Below, piece after piece: positions 44,358 to 52,920 of a stretch of DNA of 64,000 bases (positions are counted from its first letter, which is position 1; each line of letters opens with the position of its first letter). Location of the stretch: the NCBI GenBank assembly GCA_934645175.1, contig CAKUDE010000005.1, positions 1-64,000 of the forward strand, given 5' to 3'. This stretch comes from an uncultured Oscillospiraceae bacterium. GTDB taxonomy: Bacteria; Bacillota; Clostridia; Oscillospirales; Oscillospiraceae. A program made the position numbers and the translations under genes. The notes below the pieces were generated by a model, which saw only the letters and a program-made list of their open reading frames with translations, searched no databases and was not told where the DNA came from.

Positions 44358-46310
44358 ATGGAACCGATATTCAAGGAGCTGGAGCAGGCCGCGCGCAAAA
44401 GCTTTGAGATGGTCTGCTGTATCGATCTGCACACGGAAACGCTTCGTGTACTTTACGATGAGTCGCAAAAGATTTCCCCGGAGGCCACGCTGGAATACGC
44501 GGCTGTCGCCGAATACTATGTTGAAAAGAATGTTGTCGAAGCCGAGCAGCTCCGTGCTTTGGCCGATCTGCGGCTTGATCGGATCCGTGAAATGCTGGAA
44601 AGCGCCTCCGCCTACCGCGTTTTCGTAACCGTTCTGAATCGCGCCGGGCAGCTTGCCTACAAACGTCTGACCTTCTTTTATCACGACGCGGAGCGTCGCT
44701 ATATCGTCGGTTCCCAGATGGACGTCAGCGGTGTGGCGCGCCGTTATGAGACAATGCTTCGAAGTATGCGCCGTGAAAACTTCCGCGATGTCCTCACCGA
44801 TGCATACAACCGCAATTATTACGAGACGAACATCCGTTTTCGTTCCTTCAGCGGGGGCGTTATTATCATCGATCTGGATGACCTGAAGCTGCTCAATGAT
44901 TCCTTCGGGCACAAAACTGGAGACGAGGCGCTTTCCGCTTTGGCAAAGCTCATTCTGCCGCGGCTCGGAAAGGATGATATTCTTGTCCGCTATGGCGGCG
45001 ATGAGTTTCTTATTTTTCAGCCGGACGTCACAGCCGAGGCACAGGAAACGCTGCTGCACGATCTTCGCGAAAGCGCGTCCCAGCTACACCCGACGGAGCG
45101 AAGCGATCTGACGCTTTCCTTCTGCGCGGGCGCCGTAACGGTACATGACACGCTTGCCTCAGAGGCCGTCTCTCACGCCGACCGTCTGCTTTACCGCGCC
45201 AAGGCGCAGAAAAACTGCTATGTGACCGAGCGTGGCATGGAGCGGAAGGATCTCGCCCCCGCTGCGGCAAAGCCCCTCATTCTGATCACGGACGACTCGG
45301 AGCTGAACCGTATGCTCCTGTCGGATATGCTGCGCAGGGATTTTCAGATCATCGAGGCCGAGGACGGCCTGCAATGCCTTGCCATGCTGGAAAGCTACGG
45401 AAAATCCGTCTCCATGCTTCTTTTGGACATTCTCATGCCGCGCATGGACGGCTTTGAGGTGCTGGCCGAAATGAATCGGACAAAGCTGATTGAGGATATT
45501 CCCGTCGTTCTGATTACGGTAGACAATTCCGATTCCAATCTCCGCCGCGCCTATGAAATGGGTGTAGCCGACTGTATCGGGCGGCCGTTCGATTCCCGCG
45601 TCGTCTACCGCCGCATCCACAATATTCTCCGGCTTTACGGCGCACGAAACGCGATGACGGCTTCGCCGGACAAGCGCAACCTGGAGCGTGTCTGCCGCGT
45701 AATGACGCAAGTGCTCGGCAGCGCTTTCGGCGCAAGCAGCGGGGAAAACAGCTATCACCTTGCCAACATCAGCCGCATTACGGAACTTCTGCTTGAGCGG
45801 CTCCTTCTGAAAACGGAACGCTATGGCCTGGTCTGGAAGGACTGCACCCTTATTTCCATGGCAGCCGCCTTACACGACATCGGAAAATTTGCCGTTAACC
45901 GCACCATTCTCGGTAAACCCGGCAAGCTCACTGCGGAGGAATTCGAGGAGGTCAAGCTGCACACGATCTACGGCGAGCAGATGCTCCGCTCGCTTGATGA
46001 TTACTCCGTCGAGCCTGTTTTAAAAATTGCGGCGGATATTTGCCGCTGGCACCACGAGCGCTATGACGGCGGCGGTTACCCCGACGGGCTGACGGGCGAT
46101 GCCATCCCCGTTGCCGCACAGGTCGTTTCTCTGGCGGATGTCTACGACGCGCTTGTCAGTAAGCGCGTCTACAAAGAAGCCTATTCGCATGAAACGGCGA
46201 TCCGTATGATCTTCTCCGGCGAGTGCGGCAGCTTCAACCCGCTGCTGTTGGAATGCCTGCGCGAGACGGCACTGCGTATCCGCCGAGAGATCTATTTCAG
46301 CAATCACTGA
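44358..46310 (+). CDS. GGDEF - response regulator - HD-GYP protein
   Basis: A 650-residue cytoplasmic signalling protein. Residues 1-130 are an unrecognised sensor-like region. A diguanylate cyclase domain (about 135-300) has an intact GGDEF at 213-217. A receiver domain (about 310-430) has the phospho-acceptor D357 in LLLDILMPRMDG. A C-terminal HD-GYP phosphodiesterase domain has HD at 506-507 (ALHDIGKF), then HHERYDGGGYPDGL. It could both make and break cyclic di-GMP under receiver control, although the product is not proven by sequence alone. AAGGAG lies 5 bases before ATG 44358. The next gene starts 18 bases after its stop. Confidence 0.92.
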   Translation: MEPIFKELEQAARKSFEMVCCIDLHTETLRVLYDESQKISPEATLEYAAVAEYYVEKNVVEAEQLRALADLRLDRIREMLESASAYRVFVTVLNRAGQLAYKRLTFFYHDAERRYIVGSQMDVSGVARRYETMLRSMRRENFRDVLTDAYNRNYYETNIRFRSFSGGVIIIDLDDLKLLNDSFGHKTGDEALSALAKLILPRLGKDDILVRYGGDEFLIFQPDVTAEAQETLLHDLRESASQLHPTERSDLTLSFCAGAVTVHDTLASEAVSHADRLLYRAKAQKNCYVTERGMERKDLAPAAAKPLILITDDSELNRMLLSDMLRRDFQIIEAEDGLQCLAMLESYGKSVSMLLLDILMPRMDGFEVLAEMNRTKLIEDIPVVLITVDNSDSNLRRAYEMGVADCIGRPFDSRVVYRRIHNILRLYGARNAMTASPDKRNLERVCRVMTQVLGSAFGASSGENSYHLANISRITELLLERLLLKTERYGLVWKDCTLISMAAALHDIGKFAVNRTILGKPGKLTAEEFEEVKLHTIYGEQMLRSLDDYSVEPVLKIAADICRWHHERYDGGGYPDGLTGDAIPVAAQVVSLADVYDALVSKRVYKEAYSHETAIRMIFSGECGSFNPLLLECLRETALRIRREIYFSNH

Positions 46311-46327
46311 CTCCGGGAGGGATTTGC

Positions 46328-47131
46328 TTGCGTATCAAAGCTCTGCTCCTGCTCACCGCAGCGCTGTGCATTTTGCTGTATGCCTGCACACCGGCAGTGC
46401 AGCCGACCACCGAGCCGAATGATCCGCTTGTCATCGGCAGCGACGTCTACGAGCCATACTTCTATCTCGACGAAAACGGCTCCTTTGCCGGCATCGATAT
46501 TGAGATCATGACGGAAGCGTGCCGTCGGTTGGGACGCACGCCCGTTTTTCGCCTGATCGAGTGGCAGAATAAGGACGACTATCTGCGCAGCGGCGCGGTG
46601 GATTGCCTCTGCGGCTGCTTTCTAATGAGTGGGCGCGAAGCGCAATATGACTGGGCCGGACCTTATATGCGCACCCGTCAGGTTGTGTTCGTTTCGGAAA
46701 GCAGCGATATCCGTCAGCTCTCCGATTTGAACGGCAGACGTATTGCCGTTCAGCATAGCTCCAAGCTGGAGGAGCTACTTCTGAAGCGCCAGATTCCCCA
46801 GATCACCGACTTGGGGAGTGTTTACAGCTTTGCTTCGATCGAAATGGTTTTCGCTGCGCTCAAAAAGGGCTATGTGGACGCCTGCGCAGGCAACGAGACC
46901 ACCTTCCGTCTCTATACGGAACAACGCGACGGCGCATATCGCGTACTTGATGATAGCCTGTTCACCGCACAACTCGGCATCGGCTTCTATAAGGGAAGCC
47001 CCGACGGCTGTGCAGAAGCACTGACGCATGTGCTGGATGAAATGCGCATCGACGGAACAATCGCCGCGATCCTGCAAGAATACGGCGTAGATCCCGGATT
47101 TTCGCTGAATTTTGACGCAGCAACGGAGTAG
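46328..47131 (+). CDS. Solute-binding lipoprotein, family 3 (amino-acid-binding type)
   Basis: A 267-residue lipoprotein with a lipobox LLYAC near residue 20, a short PTTEPN linker and a periplasmic-binding fold: VIGSDVYEPYFYLDENGSFAGIDIEI, FRLIEWQNKDDYLRSGAVDC, RRIAVQHSSKLEELL and LGIGFYKGSPD. The start is a TTG at 46328 with GGGAGGG 6 bases upstream. No transport genes are nearby. It sits between the cyclic-di-GMP protein and a hybrid kinase, so it probably presents a ligand, perhaps an amino acid, to the kinase (inference). Confidence 0.88.
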   Translation: MRIKALLLLTAALCILLYACTPAVQPTTEPNDPLVIGSDVYEPYFYLDENGSFAGIDIEIMTEACRRLGRTPVFRLIEWQNKDDYLRSGAVDCLCGCFLMSGREAQYDWAGPYMRTRQVVFVSESSDIRQLSDLNGRRIAVQHSSKLEELLLKRQIPQITDLGSVYSFASIEMVFAALKKGYVDACAGNETTFRLYTEQRDGAYRVLDDSLFTAQLGIGFYKGSPDGCAEALTHVLDEMRIDGTIAAILQEYGVDPGFSLNFDAATE

Positions 47132-47139
47132 AAAGCACT

Positions 47140-49653
47140 ATGAAACGCACAACAAAACCAAGGCGAGTCATTTCTGAACCGGTTTTTTACGCCATTATGA
47201 TTGCCATCGGCGTGTTGCTTATCACTCTCGCCTTTCTGCTCAGCACATATGTCAATCTTCGCAAGGCGGAACGGGATGCAGAAAACGCGCTGGCGCATTT
47301 GGAGCGCCAGTGCATCAGCTATCGTGAAATTCTCGCCTCCGATGAGGTAAAAAGCCTGATGCGGCTGGGCGAACAGGCGGACGATCTTGCGCTTCAGCTT
47401 ACGCTTGACAAGCGGGCTGCTACGTCGGAGTATCTGCGCCGTTTTATTGCAACACAGGGGCTGAGCTGCATTCTGCTGATCGACGGACAAATGAGAACGG
47501 AGATCAGCCTCGGCATGACGAAGGACGAGCAGAGCAATGCGCTGGGCTATCATGCCGTCCGCAGCGTACTGGAAGCGCCGGAGAAACAGTATCTTGAGCG
47601 TCTGAGCTACAACGGCCGGATATTCGATGTCGCGATCGTTGCACGGCAGGACGCGCAGGGCGTTATTCTCTGCGCCTATCAGCAGCGTCAGGGCGTGCTG
47701 GAGCAATACCGCGCCACAGTCGAAGCGCTCCTTTCCGGCTTTGAATCGCAAAGCGAGAATCTGCTGTTCATCTCCGACGGTGAGCGGATCATCGGAACAA
47801 ATCAGGATAGATTTTATAACGAAAAGGCGTCGGACATTCCCCTGCTTGAAGCGCTGGAGCAAAGCTCCGACGGCGAAACGCTCCACCGTTTCTACTCGGA
47901 CGATACCGCTTACTTCGGCGCGCGTGCGCGCTACAAGAGCTACACATTGTATGTGGTTTACCCGCAGAGCGCCGTTTTCGACTCACGTCTCAACACCGTG
48001 CTGATTACCTTCTGCCTCTATATGTTTATCATGCTCTGCACGACGCTGCTGCATATTCACATCCGCATCACGCATCTGCGCGATATTGACCGGCAGTATG
48101 AGACCATCCGCGCCATCAGCCGTATTTATGTATCCAACTTGCTGGTGGATATTCGCCGCGACCGGCTTGAGGTGCTCTATCGCCGCAGTAGCGGCGAAAT
48201 GGATGAAGCGAAGAGTGCGAGTGAGTTAATCGAACAGTTCTGCACATCCAGAATTGACCCGCAGTACCGGAACGACTACCGAAAATTCGTCTGCTTCCGG
48301 ACGCTCTCCGAGCGCATGGGCGAGCGCGATTTTCTGGAGTATTCCTTTCCGAATCTCGATGGTATCTGGCTGCTAGACACCATCATTCCAAAGACCTACG
48401 ACGCCGACGGCAGAGTATCGACCTTCCTGCTGGTCACAAAAAATATCAACGAAGAAAAACAGCTTGAGCTGGAGGCGCAGCACCGTATGGAGAGCGCCAT
48501 TGAGCGCGAAGTGCAGGCCGGCCGCGAGAAAACAGACTTCCTGCGGCGCATGAGCCACGATGTCCGCACACCGATCAACGTCATTCTCGGAATGCTGGAA
48601 ATTGCGGTGCGAAACCCGGACGATGCCGCCGTTCAGGCGCACTGCCGCAAAAAGACCCGTGAGGCTGCAGATTATCTGCTGGAGCTCGTCAACGACGTGC
48701 TGACGCTCAACCAGTACAATGACGGAAAGCTCACCGCCGCCAAGCAGCCCTTCTCACCGCGCGAGGCGCTGGAACGGACGCTCTCCATTCTGGAGCCGCC
48801 CGCGCAGCGCAAGGGCGTCTCGCTCGAAGCGTCGGAGATCGACCTGCCGGACGAAACGATCCTCGGAGACGCGCTCTGGCTGCGGCAGATCTTCCAGAAC
48901 CTGCTCGGCAACGCCATCAAATACACACCGGCCGGCGGTTTCGTGCGCTGCACGCTGAAACAAGAGAGCGGACAGCTGATTTTCGATTGCCGTGACAACG
49001 GCATCGGCATGAGCAACGACTTCCAGAAACGGATGTTTGAGCCGTTTGCACAGGAGAGCACGGAAAGGGACTCGGAATACGGCGGGATCGGTCTGGGACT
49101 GTCCGTCGTGAAAAAGCTTGTCGATCTGATCGGTGGAACAATTGAGGTCCGCAGCGCCGTCGGCGAAGGCACCCGCTTCACCGTTTCCCTGCCCTATACG
49201 GCTATGCCGTCTGCGGCACAGCTTCCGGAAACGGTTCAGGCGCGATTGGACGGTGTCCGCATTCTGCTGGCGGAGGATAATGCGCTCAACGCCGAAATTG
49301 CGGAATATCTGCTGAAGGACGCAGGCGCAGCCGTCACCTGCGTAAGCGACGGCCGTCAGGCGCTGCACGCCTTTGCCGCCTCTGCCCCCGGCGAATTTGA
49401 CATCATTCTGATGGACATGATGATGCCCGACATGGACGGCCTTTGCGCCGCGCAGTCGATCCGTGCGCTTGCGCGGCCGGATGCGCAAAGCATACCGATT
49501 CTTGCGCTGACGGCCAACCTGTTCCCGCAGGACATCGAGGCCTGCCGCAGCGCCGGAATGAACGACCACATCGGTAAACCGCTGGATGCGGCGACCTTTA
49601 TCCCCAAAATCCTGAAAGCGCTTCGGAAAGGAAGTGAAGACAATCACACTTGA
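47140..49653 (+). CDS. Membrane hybrid sensor histidine kinase
   Basis: An 837-residue kinase: membrane segment 1 at about 14-37, an external sensor domain of about 245 residues, membrane segment 2 at about 284-306 and an intermediate PAS-like region. The dimerisation domain has the phospho-acceptor H473 in RMSHDVRTPIN. The ATPase domain has the N-box NLLGNAIKYT (near 588-596), DNGIGM and GGIGLGLSVVKKL. The receiver domain has D759 in ILMDMMMPDMDG. Its stop overlaps the Hpt gene, so phosphate would pass H473 to D759 to Hpt. Confidence 0.94.
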   Translation: MKRTTKPRRVISEPVFYAIMIAIGVLLITLAFLLSTYVNLRKAERDAENALAHLERQCISYREILASDEVKSLMRLGEQADDLALQLTLDKRAATSEYLRRFIATQGLSCILLIDGQMRTEISLGMTKDEQSNALGYHAVRSVLEAPEKQYLERLSYNGRIFDVAIVARQDAQGVILCAYQQRQGVLEQYRATVEALLSGFESQSENLLFISDGERIIGTNQDRFYNEKASDIPLLEALEQSSDGETLHRFYSDDTAYFGARARYKSYTLYVVYPQSAVFDSRLNTVLITFCLYMFIMLCTTLLHIHIRITHLRDIDRQYETIRAISRIYVSNLLVDIRRDRLEVLYRRSSGEMDEAKSASELIEQFCTSRIDPQYRNDYRKFVCFRTLSERMGERDFLEYSFPNLDGIWLLDTIIPKTYDADGRVSTFLLVTKNINEEKQLELEAQHRMESAIEREVQAGREKTDFLRRMSHDVRTPINVILGMLEIAVRNPDDAAVQAHCRKKTREAADYLLELVNDVLTLNQYNDGKLTAAKQPFSPREALERTLSILEPPAQRKGVSLEASEIDLPDETILGDALWLRQIFQNLLGNAIKYTPAGGFVRCTLKQESGQLIFDCRDNGIGMSNDFQKRMFEPFAQESTERDSEYGGIGLGLSVVKKLVDLIGGTIEVRSAVGEGTRFTVSLPYTAMPSAAQLPETVQARLDGVRILLAEDNALNAEIAEYLLKDAGAAVTCVSDGRQALHAFAASAPGEFDIILMDMMMPDMDGLCAAQSIRALARPDAQSIPILALTANLFPQDIEACRSAGMNDHIGKPLDAATFIPKILKALRKGSEDNHT

Positions 49654-49993
49654 GACCTTCTATCGATTGCTTGGAGCGGAGGCCGAACAGATCACGCTCC
49701 GCCTCGGCAGCGAAGCGCTCGTGCGGCGCGTGCTGCTGAAATTCCCGGACGACCCCAACTGCGCCGAGCTGGTGTCGTCTCTGGAGCAGAATCGTCTGCC
49801 CGACGCCTTCCGCGCCGCGCACACGCTCAAGGGCATTGCGGCAAATCTCGGCTTTGAGGCGCTGCGCCGCGCCGCCGACGTCGTTACGGAAGCGCTGCGC
49901 AGGCAGGACGCCGACACCGCCCGCAGGCACCTTCCCGACCTGCTGGAAAACCACCGCGTTATCGTTCGCGGCATCTCTCTTCTGGAATTTTAA
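49634..49993 (+). CDS. Histidine phosphotransfer (Hpt) protein
   Basis: A 119-residue four-helix protein with the Hpt signature AAHTLKGIAANLGF, whose histidine accepts phosphate. The GTG start at 49634 lies inside the kinase gene (20-base overlap), next to GGAAAGGAA. It is the last member of the signalling group. The partner receiver may be that of the GGDEF-REC-HD-GYP protein at 44358, which would connect the kinase to cyclic di-GMP (inference). Confidence 0.88.
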   Translation: MKTITLETFYRLLGAEAEQITLRLGSEALVRRVLLKFPDDPNCAELVSSLEQNRLPDAFRAAHTLKGIAANLGFEALRRAADVVTEALRRQDADTARRHLPDLLENHRVIVRGISLLEF

Positions 49994-50022
49994 AAATAAC
50001 TCTTGTTTTTGAAAATTTCCTC

Positions 50023-50051
50023 TTGCATTTTCTGACGAAATGTGTTAGAAT
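50023..50051 (+). promoter_or_regulatory. Promoter of the riboswitch-controlled operon
   Basis: TTGCAT (50023-50028), 17-base spacer, TAGAAT (50046-50051); transcript start near 50058. Confidence 0.65.
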
Positions 50052-50054
50052 ACG

Positions 50055-50128
50055 GCACGCAAAAGAATACTTCGGCAAATCCGTCGAAAGACGGAGACGC
50101 AAAGCTAAGGTGTCTAAACGTTTTTAAC
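50055..50128 (+). promoter_or_regulatory. Cyclic-di-GMP-I (GEMM) riboswitch
   Basis: The aptamer core matches GEMM-I: CACGCA, then CGGCAAATCC, a stem CCGTC (50081-50085) with a GAAA tetraloop (50086-50089) and GACGG (50090-50094). These are followed by the hallmark GAGACGCAAAGC and a GTGTCTAA element. The base aligned to the ligand-contacting G20 is G, which favours cyclic di-GMP over cGAMP (my alignment by eye). A terminator follows 14 bases later, so it acts by transcription control of the downstream surface operon. The sense (on or off) cannot be told without folding. Confidence 0.88.
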
Positions 50129-50138
50129 GCACGATCGA

Positions 50139-50194
50139 CCGGCTGCAAACGGGCACACGAACCGCCGTGTGCTGCTTTGCAGCCGGTTTTTTTT
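50139..50194 (+). terminator. Expression-platform terminator of the cyclic-di-GMP riboswitch
   Basis: CCGGCTGCAAA (50139-50149) and TTTGCAGCCGG (50176-50186) with an inner GCACACG/CGTGTGC stem, then eight T. It lies between the aptamer and the first gene. Confidence 0.88.
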
Positions 50195-50228
50195 GTTTTT
50201 TCCGGGACTTTTGATTGGAGATTTTGCC

Positions 50229-50477
50229 ATGGACTGCGATGTATTTGAAGATCTTCGGGCGGCGCTCGACTGCGAATATGTGTCGGATCTCTGCCTCCGT
50301 GGCGAGTCGAACACACGCCGCGCCATCGCCGCGCTGGATCTTTCGGCCTATTCTCTGGAGAGTCTTTCGGAGCTGTATATCTATCTGTACGGCGGCTGCG
50401 TCGCCTTTCGAAGCCATAGCGAAGCGCGCAGACTGTTTTCAGAAACCATAGAAAAGGAGCGAAAAGAAATCAAATGA
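50229..50477 (+). CDS. Small protein at the head of the matrix operon, function unknown
   Basis: An 82-residue acidic, mostly helical protein without signal peptide or membrane segment: MDCDVFEDLRAALDCEYVSD, then IAALDLSAYSLESLSELYIY. It has three cysteines in the N-terminal part and one later. I do not recognise a family. ATG 50229 has GGAG 8 bases upstream. It overlaps the signal peptidase gene by 4 bases (ATGA), which ties it to the operon; an adaptor or regulator of the secretion step is possible. Confidence 0.7.
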   Translation: MDCDVFEDLRAALDCEYVSDLCLRGESNTRRAIAALDLSAYSLESLSELYIYLYGGCVAFRSHSEARRLFSETIEKERKEIK

Positions 50478-51109
50478 AACGATCCGCAGCAGCGAAAATT
50501 CTGACGGTCGTGGGGCTTGTGCTGTGCGTTGCTTTCGCCTTTTTATTGATGTGCAATATCGTCATCATTGTGAAAGGCGTCGTAAATCCGCAGACCCCGC
50601 CCACCGTATTCGGCATCACGCCGATGGTCGTGCAGTCCGGCTCGATGAGCGGCACGGCCGAGGGGCATCTTGAGGTTGGCGACCTGATCTTTGCCACGCG
50701 CCCCGACGCGGATGCGCTGAAGGTCGGCGACGTCGTATCGTTTATGGACGGGCAGATCATCGTCACGCACCGCATCATCGAGGAGCTTCCCGCCAAGGAC
50801 GGCGAGCGTCAGTTCGTCACCAAAGGCGACGCCAACAATACCGCCGACCCCGCCATCGGCGCATCGAGCATCATCGGCATCTACCGCGCGCGCATTCCGC
50901 ACCTGGGCGACTTTGCAATGTTCCTGCAGAAGCCGCTGGGTATGATCGTATTCATCGGCATTCCGGTGTGCGCCTTTATCGTCTATGACATCGTTCGCCG
51001 TCAGCGCCGCGCAGGGCGCGAGAACGCGGAAAACGAAGCGCTCCGGCAGGAGCTTGCGCGTCTGCGCGCGGCGGCCGAAAAGCCCGCCGAAACCGACGCC
51101 GAGCCTTAA
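50474..51109 (+). CDS. SipW-type (ER-type) signal peptidase I
   Basis: A 211-residue membrane peptidase with an N-terminal membrane segment (about 10-34), the catalytic serine in VQSGSMSG, VGDLIFATRP, VGDVVSFMDGQIIVTHRIIE with the histidine that replaces lysine in this subtype, then a KGDANNTADP motif. A second membrane segment (about 155-175) and a charged Ala/Glu/Arg tail follow. SipW enzymes process TasA-like matrix proteins, and the next gene encodes one. It starts within the stop of the 82-residue gene. Confidence 0.93.
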   Translation: MKRSAAAKILTVVGLVLCVAFAFLLMCNIVIIVKGVVNPQTPPTVFGITPMVVQSGSMSGTAEGHLEVGDLIFATRPDADALKVGDVVSFMDGQIIVTHRIIEELPAKDGERQFVTKGDANNTADPAIGASSIIGIYRARIPHLGDFAMFLQKPLGMIVFIGIPVCAFIVYDIVRRQRRAGRENAENEALRQELARLRAAAEKPAETDAEP

Positions 51110-51201
51110 TTTTCCCGTTGGAAACGTTATCATCTGCGCCGCTTCCCGCCACGCTCCGGCGCAGTCAGATATAAACAGAAAGAATTGGAGGAAATCATTC
51201 C

Positions 51202-52020
51202 ATGAAGAAGAATTGGACCCTGAAGGCCGCAGGCATCCTGCTCGCCCTCACCCTGATCACCTCGTGCTTCGTCGGAGGCACCTTCGCGAAGTATGTTACC
51301 GCGGCAGGCAGCACAAACACCGCGCGTGTCGCAAAATTCGGTGTCGAAGTCAGCGCCGACAGCAGCTCGATGTTCAAGACGAAGTACACGACTGATGATA
51401 CGTCTGCAACCAGCATCACAAACTCTGTTTCTGTAACGTCCGGCGATAGCAGCAAGCTCGTCGCGCCCGGCACGAAGGAAGATAATACCCTGATCTTCTC
51501 CATCACAGGCACCCCCGAGGTGGCTGTCAAGGTTGAAATCAAGCTGGATGTTGTTAGCGATGTTTTCCTGAAGGCAGGAACCTATCAGGACAGAACCAAG
51601 GCTCCCTATAACGATACCTTTGATGTCGCAGAAGGGGGTTACTACCCCGTTGTCTTCACGCTGAAGAAGGGTGATACGCAGATTGCTCAGGGTAATCTTG
51701 ATACTATTGAAACCGAAATTGAGAAGCTGAGCAATAACTATGAGGCAGGAAGCGACTCCACCAAATCTTTGGCCGCCATCGCAGGCGAATACACTCTCTC
51801 CTGGGAGTGGGCGTTTGAAACCGGTTCGACCGACGAAGAGAAGGCAAAGTTCAACGCCGCCGACACCCTGCTCGGCGATCTCGCGGCCAAGGATACCGCG
51901 GCAGCAGGTCAGGAGTGGAAGTGGAGCGACACCGACAATGGTTTCGTGGAAATTACTGCTGACAACTTCTCCACCAATATTGAGTTCACCCTCTCCATCA
52001 CCATCACTCAGATCGACTGA
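51202..52020 (+). CDS. TasA/camelysin-like secreted matrix protein
   Basis: A 272-residue secreted protein with the SipW-dependent type signal region: MKKNWTLKAAGILLALTLIT, then VGGTFAKYVTAAGSTNTARV, where cleavage follows the Ala-rich segment. The mature part has the TasA-like pattern of an N-terminal strand FGVEVSADS, a LVAPGTKEDNTLIFSITGTP segment and a long beta-rich domain ending in EFTLSITITQID. TasA forms extracellular fibres; this is probably the main subunit. GGAGG lies about 9 bases before the ATG. It follows the first SipW peptidase after 92 bases. Confidence 0.88.
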   Translation: MKKNWTLKAAGILLALTLITSCFVGGTFAKYVTAAGSTNTARVAKFGVEVSADSSSMFKTKYTTDDTSATSITNSVSVTSGDSSKLVAPGTKEDNTLIFSITGTPEVAVKVEIKLDVVSDVFLKAGTYQDRTKAPYNDTFDVAEGGYYPVVFTLKKGDTQIAQGNLDTIETEIEKLSNNYEAGSDSTKSLAAIAGEYTLSWEWAFETGSTDEEKAKFNAADTLLGDLAAKDTAAAGQEWKWSDTDNGFVEITADNFSTNIEFTLSITITQID

Positions 52021-52058
52021 GCGTTCTCCCGAATCGCTCTCTCTTTTCCCGATCCGGC

Positions 52059-52087
52059 GCGCGCCTGCCCCGTGGCAGGCGGGCGCT
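52059..52087 (+). other. Strong intercistronic hairpin after the TasA-like gene
   Basis: The GCGCGCGCCTGCC arm pairs with GGCAGGCGGGCGC around CCGT, with no T-tract. It may protect the TasA-like message or reduce read-through, raising the subunit above the downstream proteins. Confidence 0.5.
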
Positions 52088-52161
52088 GCGCCGGAGGGCA
52101 GACGCCCGCGCTTTCTCCGAAAAGCGCAGGCGTGTACCCCAGCAGAAAGGAGGCGTCCGAT

Positions 52162-52920
52162 TTGACGCTGCGTAACCGTCTCCGCCCGTGGCTGCTCCCG
52201 ACACTGATCATCCTGTTCATTGTTCAGATTCTTCTGCTGCCCGCCGTTCTCGGCGTGACCTACGCCACGAAAAGCAGCCGGCCGGAGCATATTCTCAGCT
52301 ATTCCTCCGGCGCGCTGCGCTGGGACGCAAACACCTCCGTCAACGAGGACGGAAGCGCTTCGCTCTCTTTTTTCGATACGCTCGACCAAAACGTATCGGC
52401 GGACGGCGCCGACAAAATTCTTGCCCCCGGCACGCAGAAGGACACCGTCGTGCGGCTGAAGAACAATGCGAAGAACGCAATCACCTACACCGCCGTGCTC
52501 TGGATGCGTCGCTCCTCCGGGCTTCTGCCCGTCGAGGCCGCGCTTTCGGGCGAGGGCTTCTCCGACACGGACGAAGCCGCGCTGCCGACGGGTGTGACAA
52601 GTGAGGACGTTCTTCGCGCCGTCTCCGGGACGGTAGGCGCAAATCAGATGCAGGATTTTGACATCGACTGGCTCTGGCGCTTTGAGGCAGACCGCGACGC
52701 GCTCGACACCTATCTCGGCGACCTTGCGGCAAACGGTAAGGCTGCCGACGTGACCCTCGGCTTTTATCTCGTTGTCAACGACGGCGGAAGCGTCAAGCCC
52801 CAGCCGCCGGACACCGGCGACAAGGTGCTTGTATGGGGCTATCTCGTCCTGATGGCGCTCAGCGCCGCAGCGATCATTCTGCTGCTTGTCGGGAAGAAAC
52901 GGAGGAAGAAAAATGCCTAA
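52162..52920 (+). CDS. Membrane/wall-associated TasA-operon protein with sortase-like C-terminus
   Basis: A 252-residue protein: hydrophobic N-terminus (LLPTLIILFIVQILLLPAVL), an external domain with SYSSGALRWDANTSV and the APGTQKDTVVRLKN segment shared in type with TasA-family proteins. A C-terminal PPDTGD (215-220), a membrane segment and a basic tail (GKKRRKKNA) resemble a sortase signal. It may be the wall anchor or cap of the fibre, like TapA in role only. The start is a TTG at 52162 with AAAGGAGG 8 bases upstream; the longer frame from 52072 lacks a site. Confidence 0.72.
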   Translation: MTLRNRLRPWLLPTLIILFIVQILLLPAVLGVTYATKSSRPEHILSYSSGALRWDANTSVNEDGSASLSFFDTLDQNVSADGADKILAPGTQKDTVVRLKNNAKNAITYTAVLWMRRSSGLLPVEAALSGEGFSDTDEAALPTGVTSEDVLRAVSGTVGANQMQDFDIDWLWRFEADRDALDTYLGDLAANGKAADVTLGFYLVVNDGGSVKPQPPDTGDKVLVWGYLVLMALSAAAIILLLVGKKRRKKNA

